Source: Myxococcales bacterium
GTDB taxonomy: Bacteria; Myxococcota_A; Polyangia; Haliangiales; Haliangiaceae
Reading direction: 5' to 3'
NCBI GenBank assembly: GCA_028287115.1
Contig: JAQBQF010000307.1
Span: 28,939-92,938 of the forward strand
Length of the DNA stretch: 64,000 nucleotides
The notes below the pieces were generated by a model. The model was not told where the DNA came from, did no database searches, and was given only the letters and a program-made list of their open reading frames with translations. Positions 1 through 7,275 of the stretch are shown piece by piece (position 1 is the stretch's first letter; every line of letters starts with the position of its first letter). The position numbers were made by a program, and so were the translations under genes.

Positions 1-1170
1 CGACAGGCCATACCGCTCGATGAACACCGCTCCGAGCACGAGGACGACGTACACACCGGCGCGCACCGTGGCGTTCTCGCGCATCTCCTCGAGACCGCGC
101 AGCCGCGCAAACCGCGCGATCGCGACGAGGACGAGCAGCACGCCAGCCCCCGAGATCAGGAGCAGGATCTGGGGGCTCGAAATCGCGACATCGAGTGGGC
201 TGTCGGTCCGGAACAGCGAGCCAAACGCATTGTCGGAATCGGCGTGAAACAACATCTCATAGACATATGGAATCCGTGACAACAGCACGCCCGCCGTCCA
301 CAGCGAGAGCGTGATCGCGCCGTAGAACGCATAGCGTGACAGATCGATGACACCGCTGCGCGCGACTCCATATGCACCACGCGCGAACCCGAGTAGCGCG
401 ATGACGTTGAAGATCGGCGTCGCCAGCACGACGAGGCGAACGAAGTGCTGGCCGAACGGTCCGCGCGTTGCGACCAAGATCGTGCCCGCCGCAGCGCCCG
501 CCACGATCAGGCGTAGTAGCAAGGCCCCCGAAGCCTGCGCGAGCCCGATGCTCGCGCGCCGCGGTTCGGCAGGTGCCGTGGCGCTCGCGGGGCTCGCCAC
601 GATCGCGAGCCCACCCATCGCGATCACCATCAGCGCGCGAGGCGCGAGAACGATGATCATCATGCCCCGGAACCCGACGTGGAACATGTCGATGATCGCA
701 CCTTCGACGAACCACGGCAGAGCGAGCACGCACCCGATCACACCTCCGACCAGGGCGAGTACCGGTCGACCGGTCGCGAGCCCCAGACCGATTCCGATCG
801 CCATCGCCGACAGCGTCGAGGCCACGCTGAGGACGTCGAACAACGTCCGAAACGCCGATTCTGGATGGCCCGACTGGACGTAGAACTGGAATCCGATCCA
901 CGCGAACGCGAGCAGGACCTCGAGACCAAAGCCGACCGCGACGATGCGAGCGCCGACCGCGGCGCGCCCGGTCGATCGGCCCCCGAGATCGATGGCACCG
1001 AGCACCCCGAGCACGGCCGCCGCGAACATCGCGCCCTGGTGGATCATCTCCACGCTCGGCGAGACCACCTCGAAGTCAGCCGAGCAACCGAGAGCGATCG
1101 AGCGCCACAGCAGCACGACGAACGAGATCAAGAACGAGGCTAGCAGGGCCGGTGGTGTTCGCTTCAGCAT
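1..1170 (-). CDS. Polytopic membrane protein (partial, runs off the window)
   Basis: I read this open frame from the complement: it starts MLKRTPPALLASFLISFVVL and stays open for 390 codons to the first base of the window, so the C-terminus is missing. It is strongly hydrophobic, with about eight to ten likely TM helices separated by short polar turns (for example around residues 10-28, 48-62, 75-95, 110-150, 165-190, 215-275 and 290-390). I do not recognise the family. Its ATG shares one base with the stop of the upstream acyl-CoA dehydrogenase gene (TGATG), so it is probably translationally coupled to it. A dehydrogenase-linked membrane role is possible, but the sequence does not show it. 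Confidence 0.8.
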   Translation of the reverse strand, partial: MLKRTPPALLASFLISFVVLLWRSIALGCSADFEVVSPSVEMIHQGAMFAAAVLGVLGAIDLGGRSTGRAAVGARIVAVGFGLEVLLAFAWIGFQFYVQSGHPESAFRTLFDVLSVASTLSAMAIGIGLGLATGRPVLALVGGVIGCVLALPWFVEGAIIDMFHVGFRGMMIIVLAPRALMVIAMGGLAIVASPASATAPAEPRRASIGLAQASGALLLRLIVAGAAAGTILVATRGPFGQHFVRLVVLATPIFNVIALLGFARGAYGVARSGVIDLSRYAFYGAITLSLWTAGVLLSRIPYVYEMLFHADSDNAFGSLFRTDSPLDVAISSPQILLLISGAGVLLVLVAIARFARLRGLEEMRENATVRAGVYVVLVLGAVFIERYGLS

Positions 1171-2318
1171 CAATATCCCTCCGTCTTGCTGATCACTTCG
1201 TTCATGATCTCGCGCGTGCCCCCGCCGATCGGATAGAGCCGCGCATCACGATATAGCCGCTCGACCAGCGTCTCACGCATGTAGCCATAGCCGCCGTGGA
1301 TCTGCACCGCCTGATCGCACACGAAGCTGCACATATCGGTCGCTGTATTCTTCGCCATCGCGGCGAGTCCTGCCACCTGCGCGTGCTCGCCGCGTAACGC
1401 GCGGGTCGCGACCTCGCCGGTAAGTGCCCGCGCCGCGGCAATCCGGGTTGCCATATCGGCAAGCTTGTGCCGCGTGACCTGGAAGCCGGTGAGCGCCTTA
1501 CCAAACGCCTGGCGTTCGCGCGCGTAGCTGATCGATTCGCGATAGGCGAGCTCGGCGATCGCGACGCACTGCCCGGCGAGTGCCAGCCGCTCGCTCGCGA
1601 AGTTCATCATGATCATCGGAAACGCGCCGTGCTCTGGACCGATGCGATTGGCGATCGGAACGCGGCAGCCGTCGAAATGAAGCTCCGCGGTGTCGCTTGC
1701 CCACCAGCCGGTCTTCTTGAGCTTCTTCGAGACGCTGAACCCGGGCGTGCCCTTCTCGATCACGAGCAGCGAGACGCCACCATGACCGGGCCCACCGGTG
1801 CGGACCGCCGTCGTCACGAAGTCAGCGCGCGTGCCCGAAGTAATGAACGTCTTCGCGCCGGTGACGACGTAGTGATCGGCGTCGCGCTCGGCGCGTGTCG
1901 TCAGGCCGGCGACGTCACTGCCGCCACCGGGCTCGGTGATGCCGAGCGCCGAGATCTTGCCCTCGCGCAAGCAGGGCGTGACGAACCGGTCGTGCTGCTC
2001 CCGCGTGCCGAACCGAACGATCGGCGGAAGCGCGATGCCGTGCGTGCCGAGCCCGACGACCGTGCCGACCGAACGCCCCGCGAGGATCAGCTCTTCGCTC
2101 GCGACGAGGACGTGGCCGAGGTCACCGCCCTGCCCTCCGATCGCTTCGGGGTAGCCGACGCCGAGGATTCCCGCCGCGGCCGCCGTGCGATACAGCTCGA
2201 TCGGAAACTCCTCGTCTTCTTCCCAGGCTGCGCCGTGCGGTGCGATGTGAGTCTGCGCGAACCGGCGGGCGGTGGCGCGGATCGCGGCATGCTCCTCACT
2301 CTCGAACAGGTAGGCCAT
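1170..2318 (-). CDS. Acyl-CoA dehydrogenase
   Basis: This 382-residue protein has the standard length and order of an FAD acyl-CoA dehydrogenase: an alpha-helical N-terminal domain, a beta middle domain with the substrate/FAD loop ALGITEPGGGSD (about residues 124-135), and a C-terminal helical domain with RQAFGKALTGFQ and QIHGGYGYM. The residue that is the catalytic Glu in medium-chain enzymes (YEGT motif) is Gly here (GGGTREIM). A Glu is present at about position 243 in SERLALAG, the site of the base in isovaleryl- and long-chain-type enzymes, so the enzyme should be active with the relocated base. Expected reaction: alpha,beta-dehydrogenation of an acyl-CoA using an ETF acceptor. The next gene overlaps its stop. 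It diverges from the methyltransferase gene with under 40 bp between starts. Confidence 0.95.
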   Translation of the reverse strand: MAYLFESEEHAAIRATARRFAQTHIAPHGAAWEEDEEFPIELYRTAAAAGILGVGYPEAIGGQGGDLGHVLVASEELILAGRSVGTVVGLGTHGIALPPIVRFGTREQHDRFVTPCLREGKISALGITEPGGGSDVAGLTTRAERDADHYVVTGAKTFITSGTRADFVTTAVRTGGPGHGGVSLLVIEKGTPGFSVSKKLKKTGWWASDTAELHFDGCRVPIANRIGPEHGAFPMIMMNFASERLALAGQCVAIAELAYRESISYARERQAFGKALTGFQVTRHKLADMATRIAAARALTGEVATRALRGEHAQVAGLAAMAKNTATDMCSFVCDQAVQIHGGYGYMRETLVERLYRDARLYPIGGGTREIMNEVISKTEGY

Positions 2319-2356
2319 CGGCGAGCGAGCCTACAACGAAGATGATAGGAAAGAGC

Positions 2357-4042
2357 ATGCTATCGCCGAGCGTGCCCGGCCGCCTTCGCCGCTCGAACCA
2401 TCTCTCGTGGTTCGCACACATGGGTGCCGTGTATTTGTTTCACGATCTTTACGGATATCTGATGCAGATGTCTCCGGATATCGCGGACCTGATCGAGGCC
2501 TTCGAGGGTGGCGCGGATACCGAAGAGACGATCGCGTACTTCAAGCCGCGGTTCACCGATGCCGATCCGCGGCAGTTCGTCGACGTACTGCTCGCGCACG
2601 CGGTGCTGATCGATCCGAACGAGGACGAGATCGAAGGCGTATGGGCCTTCGTGCCGATCAAGAACAAGTGGAACGTCTGGCAGCGCCGCGAGGATCGGAT
2701 GACGCTGTGGACGGCGTGGGGCGAGCGGCCGGTGCAGCAGATCTTCCTCGATCCCGAGGAGACCAAGATCTGGGACGCGATCGACGGCGAGAAGCGCCTG
2801 ATCGAGATGCGCCATCACCACGACAACGCCAAGATCATCTCGCTCGTGCGCCGCCTCGTGCACAACGATGTTCAGGCGCTGAAGATGTCGATGATGCCGT
2901 GGGCGATCTACGCGAAGCGCCCCGCGATGGCGCCGCCGTACCTGTCGTCGACGATGCCTTATCCAGCGTGGAAGCCCGGCACGCCGGTGCCACCGGCAGC
3001 CGACCTCACCGACTACCACCTCGAGCACATCGCACAGGCCGACGCGCAGTTCGATCACCACGAGACGACGCTGTCGCACTTACTGCGCGTCCCTCATCCG
3101 GCGCTCGCGGGACGCACGTACGGACAAGCACTCACCGACGCGCTGCTGCCGCGCTTGCCGGAGAGCGCGCTGCGCGTGCTCGAGATCGGCGCCGGGCTCG
3201 GCTATGTCGCGCGCGACGTGATCGCGCGCCTGACCGCGGCAGGCCGCAAGGTCGACTACACGATCGTCGAGCTGTCGCCCGCGCTCGCCGCGGCGCAGCA
3301 GGAACGTCTCGGGACCGGCGCGAAGTGGGTGATGGGCGACGTGCTGCACGCGCAACTCCCCGATGGAGCGTTCGATCTGATCATCAGCAACGAGATGGTC
3401 GGCGATCTGCCGGCGAAGCAACTCTCGCGCACCGACCTCGGCCTCGCGCTCGACGGCACCGGCAATGCGGATCGCGACAAGCTGCGCGGCTACAGTGCGA
3501 TCGCCGCCGACTACATCAACGTCGACGACGCACCCGAGCCGCTGTATCTGCAGACCGGCGCGTACGAGCTCGTCGCGAAGATCGCGAAGTGGCTCGCGCC
3601 CGGTGGCACCGCGATCGTCACCGAGTTCGGCGAGCTCGCCGCGTGGCCGCGGTTGTCGACGCACCTCGATCATCCCGAGCTGTCGACGAACTTCGGTCAC
3701 CTGCATCAGGTCGCTCGCGGCGCGGGGCTCGACGCGAAGGTCGAGTTCGTCATGGACCTCATCGATCTCGATCGCAGCCAGCAAGGGCTCGCGACGACGC
3801 GCAGTCACTTCCGCGCCTTGCGCGCGCTCGCCGAGGACGCGGGCATCGATCTGCCGAAGATCGGCTACACGCACGAGCTGCTCGAACAAGCGTGCGCGCC
3901 CGCCGGTGCATCCGTGTCACACCTGCCGGGCAAGCTCGACCTCGCGACCGTGGGTGACCTGCGGTGGGACAAGATCGAAGATCGCCTGATGGGCCTCGTT
4001 CCGCACGAGTTCAAGGCACTGCTCGCCACCAAGCCGCGCTGA
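2357..4042 (+). CDS. MidA-like SAM-dependent methyltransferase with an extra N-terminal domain
   Basis: About 561 residues. From residue ~270 the protein has a class I methyltransferase fold: motif I VLEIGAGLGY, then TIVELSPALAAAQQERLG and IISNEMVGDLPAKQL, which resemble the MidA/PF02636 family (protein-arginine methyltransferase NDUFAF7-type). The first ~240 residues lack the MTase motifs and begin like a PqqD-type winged helix (YLMQMSPDIADLIEAF...DPRQFVDVLLAHAVLID). I chose ATG 2357 because AGGA lies six bases upstream. ATG 2342 is also in frame, and a longer reading from 2240 would overlap the divergent dehydrogenase gene. The PqqD-like N-terminus might recognise a peptide or protein substrate. 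Substrate unknown. A perfect 16-bp palindrome follows the stop. Confidence 0.75.
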   Translation: MLSPSVPGRLRRSNHLSWFAHMGAVYLFHDLYGYLMQMSPDIADLIEAFEGGADTEETIAYFKPRFTDADPRQFVDVLLAHAVLIDPNEDEIEGVWAFVPIKNKWNVWQRREDRMTLWTAWGERPVQQIFLDPEETKIWDAIDGEKRLIEMRHHHDNAKIISLVRRLVHNDVQALKMSMMPWAIYAKRPAMAPPYLSSTMPYPAWKPGTPVPPAADLTDYHLEHIAQADAQFDHHETTLSHLLRVPHPALAGRTYGQALTDALLPRLPESALRVLEIGAGLGYVARDVIARLTAAGRKVDYTIVELSPALAAAQQERLGTGAKWVMGDVLHAQLPDGAFDLIISNEMVGDLPAKQLSRTDLGLALDGTGNADRDKLRGYSAIAADYINVDDAPEPLYLQTGAYELVAKIAKWLAPGGTAIVTEFGELAAWPRLSTHLDHPELSTNFGHLHQVARGAGLDAKVEFVMDLIDLDRSQQGLATTRSHFRALRALAEDAGIDLPKIGYTHELLEQACAPAGASVSHLPGKLDLATVGDLRWDKIEDRLMGLVPHEFKALLATKPR

Positions 4043-4070
4043 GCCAGCACAGCGAGCGCACGTGCACGCA

Positions 4071-4086
4071 CGGACCGCGCGGTCCG
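4071..4086. terminator. Perfect 16-bp palindrome CGGACCGCGCGGTCCG
   Basis: CGGACCGCGCGGTCCG lies 28 bases after the methyltransferase stop and 38 bases before the start of the small peptide gene. It can form a very GC-rich hairpin. There is no T-run, so it could be a factor-assisted terminator or an operator of the downstream cassette. Confidence 0.45.
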
Positions 4087-4097
4087 GTGCTTGCAAA

Positions 4098-4120
4098 ACC
4101 TCCGAGCAACTTTTGGAGGT
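4098..4120 (+). promoter_or_regulatory. Hairpin that would sequester the Shine-Dalgarno of the small peptide gene
   Basis: ACCTCC (4098-4103) is perfectly complementary to GGAGGT (4115-4120), which is the Shine-Dalgarno of the gene starting at 4125. The loop is 11 bases. If formed in the mRNA, the hairpin would hide the ribosome-binding site of the first gene of the peptide/C39/lipoprotein cassette. The pairing is seen directly; the regulatory role is inferred. Confidence 0.45.
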
Positions 4121-4124
4121 CCTC

Positions 4125-4415
4125 ATGTTGCTTCGAACTGCTGCACTCGCTCTCGCCGCCAGCTTCGCGATCGCCCCGGTCGCGCTGGCAGAAGACTCTG
4201 CCCCACAGGCTGCGCCGGCCCTGGTGACGGCCGCGGAGCACCAGGCTGCGCTCCAGACCGCGCCGATCGCGAGCCATGACGATGCGTCGCGCTACGCCTC
4301 GCGCGAGCAGCAGGACAAGCAGGCCGCGAGCTACGAAGGTGGCAGCATCGTCGTCGTCGGAATCTCCGGCGGCGCGCTGATCGTGCTGCTCCTCCTCATC
4401 CTGATCCTCGCGTGA
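4125..4415 (+). CDS. Small secreted peptide with a C-terminal transmembrane tail
   Basis: 96 residues. It has a signal peptide (MLLRTAALALAASFAIAPVALA, likely cleaved after residue 22), a 50-residue Ala/Gln/His-rich polar middle, and a glycine-edged hydrophobic tail (GGSIVVVGISGGALIVLLLL, about residues 72-95) with no basic residues after it. I do not recognise the family. ATG 4125 is preceded by a perfect GGAGG. It lies four bases before a C39-type cysteine protease lipoprotein gene, so the tail, with its Gly-Gly pairs, could be a protease substrate or partner; that is inference. It could also be a simple inner-membrane anchored accessory protein. Confidence 0.75.
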   Translation: MLLRTAALALAASFAIAPVALAEDSAPQAAPALVTAAEHQAALQTAPIASHDDASRYASREQQDKQAASYEGGSIVVVGISGGALIVLLLLILILA

Positions 4416-4419
4416 TCGG

Positions 4420-5052
4420 ATGCGCGCAGCGCCCCTCGTTCGCGTGGTCGGCATCCTCGCTCTGGTCGGATTGGTCGCGTGTCAGCTGCCCTATAGCGGC
4501 GGTGCGCGTCCCGTTCATCCGACCGAGATCGACGCGACCTGGTTACGCGCCGCACCGACGCCGGTCGTCCGGCAACAGCAGGAGTCCGACTGTGGTCTCG
4601 CTGCGCTTGCCATGGTCGCCGGGTCCTGGGGACGTCACTGGTCGATCGACGATCTGAGTCATCGGCTGGCGCCCAGTGCTCGCGGTGTTCGACTTGGCGC
4701 GCTCCGCGATCTCGCGCGCGACCGAGGCCTCGATGCCTACGCGGTTCGCGCGACGTATGGAGACCTCGAGCACGAGCTCGCCTCCGGGCGACCCGTGATG
4801 GTCGGTCTCGTCCTGCCCTTCGATCACGAGCACAACCGCAGCCACTACGAGGTCGCGGTCGCGATGAACCCCGCCGACGGTACGGTCATCACGATCGATC
4901 CGGCGACCGGCGAATGGATGCGCCGCTCGAAGGCGGTGCTCGACCTCGAGTGGAAGGCCGGAGGCTACGCAGCACTCGTCGTGGTCGGAGCCGCCGTGGC
5001 ATCCCCGAAGGGGGACCAGCGCACGCCAGAGCCGTCTGTTTCCCTTAATTAG
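4420..5052 (+). CDS. C39-family papain-like cysteine peptidase, predicted lipoprotein
   Basis: 210 residues with a lipoprotein signal (GILALVGLVAC, Cys21). The C39 catalytic core is clear: the Gln/Cys motif QQESDCGLAALAM gives nucleophile Cys58, SHYEVAV gives His142 and ITIDP gives Asp160. C39 peptidases cut after double-Gly leaders. Most are fused to ABC exporters, but this one stands alone and should be anchored in the envelope facing the periplasm. It lies between the small TM-tailed peptide gene (4-base gap) and a coiled lipoprotein gene (10-base gap), all on the same strand. No exporter gene is nearby, so a bacteriocin-processing role is not supported; envelope processing of the neighbouring peptide is more likely. 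Confidence 0.85.
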   Translation: MRAAPLVRVVGILALVGLVACQLPYSGGARPVHPTEIDATWLRAAPTPVVRQQQESDCGLAALAMVAGSWGRHWSIDDLSHRLAPSARGVRLGALRDLARDRGLDAYAVRATYGDLEHELASGRPVMVGLVLPFDHEHNRSHYEVAVAMNPADGTVITIDPATGEWMRRSKAVLDLEWKAGGYAALVVVGAAVASPKGDQRTPEPSVSLN

Positions 5053-5062
5053 GAGGAGCTTC

Positions 5063-5614
5063 ATGTCGCACCTATTCCGCTTCCGCAACCTCGCGCTCGC
5101 CCTCGGTATCGTCGCCGGGCAGGGATGCAACAACGCCGCGCGCGACGCCGACAAGGCCGCCGATCGCGTCATCGACAAGCAGAAAGATCTCACCCGCAAG
5201 GACGACCGCGACCTCGCGATCGCCGACAAGAAGTCTTCCACCTCTGGGGATTCCGCGGCATCACAGGAGCTCGCCGACGCCACGGCCGCCTTCGATGCGC
5301 GACGCCGGATCCGCGTCACGACGCTGCGCACCCAGCACGCCGTGATCGCGACCCAGCCGATGCTGATCAGCACGATGGTCGAGGCCTTCCCGCTGACCGA
5401 CCGCGGCCGCGCCGACGTCAACGAGAAGCTGACGATCTTCCAGATGCGGCTCGACGAGACCGGAAATCTCATCCAGGGCCTTCAGGCGGCGTCTCCTCAG
5501 GATTTTAAGGACCGCAACGACGCCGCGTCGGACGCGATGAACCGCCTCGACGACGCACGCAAGGACGCGTGGAAGGCGCTCGAAGACGCCCCTCGCACCG
5601 ACCGCTCGTCGTGA
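5063..5614 (+). CDS. Predicted lipoprotein, charged and helical
   Basis: 183 residues, preceded by a strong AGGAGG ribosome site. The N-terminus is a signal sequence with a non-classical lipobox (IVAGQGC, Cys22). The mature part is rich in Asp, Lys, Arg and Ala with heptad-like spacing (DADKAADRVIDKQKDLTRKD and NRLDDARKDAWKALED), suggesting a mostly helical periplasmic protein. I do not recognise a family. It is the third gene of the cassette with the small peptide and the C39 peptidase, and could be a scaffold or substrate. Confidence 0.75.
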   Translation: MSHLFRFRNLALALGIVAGQGCNNAARDADKAADRVIDKQKDLTRKDDRDLAIADKKSSTSGDSAASQELADATAAFDARRRIRVTTLRTQHAVIATQPMLISTMVEAFPLTDRGRADVNEKLTIFQMRLDETGNLIQGLQAASPQDFKDRNDAASDAMNRLDDARKDAWKALEDAPRTDRSS

Positions 5615-5647
5615 CGCGCTCCGGCGCGGCGTGCTAGCGTCGCGCCG

Positions 5648-6589
5648 ATGGCCAAGCCACTCGAGTACAACGCTACGCTCGCAGAGCGCATCGATGTCAC
5701 CGATGCGCTCTCGATCTTTCGGGTAGAGCCCGATCAGAAGCCGGCGGAACGTCCGTGGTTCATCCCGGGGCAGTACTGCGTGCTCGGGATGAACAATGCG
5801 GAGAAGCCCGAGCTCGGATCGGTGCGTCGCTCGATGTCGATCGCTTCGGCCCCCGAAGACGAAGGTGCGACAGAGTTCTACGTCCGGTTCGTGTCGAAGC
5901 CGGAGTCCGAGAATCCGCTGACGCATCTGTTGTGGAAGCTCAAGACCGGCGATCGGATGTACATGCGTCCGGTCGCGGCGGGAAACTTCACGGTCAAGGA
6001 CTCGGTCGAGCTCACCGACAAGCGGCTGCGCGTGATGGTCGCCGCCGGCACCGGCTCGGCACCGTTCCTCAGCATGGTGCGCAGCGAAGTCCGCCGCAAT
6101 CCGGCGGTCGATCTCTCGCAGTGGGTGCTGCTGCACGGCGCTTCGTACTCGGCCGACCTCGGATATCGCGACGAGCTGATGCGGATGGTCGACCGGAATC
6201 GCCTCAAGTACTGGGGCAGCGTCAGCCGTCCCAAAGAAGATCCGACGTGGAGAGGCGACACCGGCCGCGTCGAGGGCTTCTTCGACGGCGGCCGCCTCGA
6301 AGATCTCGAGCGCCGGCTCGGTCTGTCGCCCGGCGGGTTCAATCCGAACAACGTCGTCGTGTTCATCTGCGGCCTCACCGGCACGATCACCGGCACGATC
6401 ATTCCGCTGCTCGATCGTGGCTTCGTGCCGGACTTCAAGCGGATCCGCGAGGCGCTCGGCGTACCGACCGAGGTCAAGCCGACCGTGTTCTACGAACAAT
6501 ACGACACCGAGCCGGTGATCAACATCAAGGACGAAGCTGTCGTCGGCCCCCTCAAGGCGCGGATGCAGGCCGGACTGGCGACGCTGTGA
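5648..6589 (+). CDS. Ferredoxin--NADP(+) reductase family protein
   Basis: 313 residues with the FNR layout: an FAD-binding beta-barrel with the flavin motif RRSMSIAS (about residues 64-71), then an NAD(P)-binding domain with VAAGTGSAPFLSM (about 137-149) and the late VFICGLTGT segment. It should transfer electrons between NADP(H) and ferredoxin or flavodoxin in the cytoplasm. The C-terminus is longer than in short bacterial Fpr proteins and ends in a region without an aromatic terminal residue. Its TGA overlaps the GTG start of the following epimerase gene (GTGA), so the two are co-translated. Confidence 0.88.
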   Translation: MAKPLEYNATLAERIDVTDALSIFRVEPDQKPAERPWFIPGQYCVLGMNNAEKPELGSVRRSMSIASAPEDEGATEFYVRFVSKPESENPLTHLLWKLKTGDRMYMRPVAAGNFTVKDSVELTDKRLRVMVAAGTGSAPFLSMVRSEVRRNPAVDLSQWVLLHGASYSADLGYRDELMRMVDRNRLKYWGSVSRPKEDPTWRGDTGRVEGFFDGGRLEDLERRLGLSPGGFNPNNVVVFICGLTGTITGTIIPLLDRGFVPDFKRIREALGVPTEVKPTVFYEQYDTEPVINIKDEAVVGPLKARMQAGLATL

Positions 6590-7275
6590 CCGCCTACGTC
6601 CTCGGCGCGACCGGTTTTGTCGGACGCGAGACCGTTCGCCAGCTCTGCGTCCGCGGCACCAAGACGATCGCGCACGTGCGGCCAGACTCGAAGAAGCTCG
6701 AGGAATGGCGCGGCAAGCTCGCCGAGCTCGGCGCCGAGGTCGACACGACGGTGTGGGAGCCGGTCGCGATGGCGGCGAAGATCCGCGCGCTCGCGCCACA
6801 GCAGATCTACATCCTGATCGGCACGACGCGCTCGAAGGCGAAGGCGGACTCGCTCGAAGGCAATATCTACGAAGCCGTTGACCTCGGCCTGACAAAGATC
6901 GCAGCCGAAGCTGCGCGCGCCTCCGAGATCAAGCCGCGCCTCGTGTACCTGTCGTCGGTCGGCGCGGATCCCACCGCACGATCCGCGTACCTGAACGCGC
7001 GAGGCCGAGCCGAAGAGGTCGTCAAGACCGCCGGCGTACCGTGGGTGATCGCGCGGCCCTCGATCATCACCGGCGAGCGTGAAGACGGTCGATTCGGAGA
7101 GCGGACCGCCGCGGTGGTCGGCGACGGCCTGCTCGCCTTTGCAGGCGTGCTCGGCGGCAAGAAGCTGCGCGCTCGCTATCGCTCGACGACGCCCGACGTC
7201 CTCGCATCGGCACTGATTCGCCTCGGCGAAGCCCCCGAGCACGACAGAGTCTTCGACGGCATCGACCTTCGCTAG
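6586..7275 (+). CDS. NAD(P)-binding epimerase/dehydratase (atypical SDR)
   Basis: 229 residues. The N-terminal dinucleotide motif GATGFVGRE (about residues 8-16) and the segment LVYLSSVGAD...YLNARGRAEEVVKTAGVPWVIARPSIITG fit NAD(P)H-binding atypical SDRs of the NmrA/HSCARG and complex-I 39-kDa-subunit-like type. The start GTG at 6586 overlaps the stop of the ferredoxin reductase gene, suggesting shared redox work. The stop codon sits in the palindrome CTAG, which also supplies the stop of the opposing kinase gene. Confidence 0.82.
   Translation: MTAYVLGATGFVGRETVRQLCVRGTKTIAHVRPDSKKLEEWRGKLAELGAEVDTTVWEPVAMAAKIRALAPQQIYILIGTTRSKAKADSLEGNIYEAVDLGLTKIAAEAARASEIKPRLVYLSSVGADPTARSAYLNARGRAEEVVKTAGVPWVIARPSIITGEREDGRFGERTAAVVGDGLLAFAGVLGGKKLRARYRSTTPDVLASALIRLGEAPEHDRVFDGIDLR

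Noticed and set aside
4125..5052. Bacteriocin precursor plus processing peptidase
   Set aside because: There is no ABC exporter or immunity gene, and the peptide has a Sec signal rather than a double-Gly leader.
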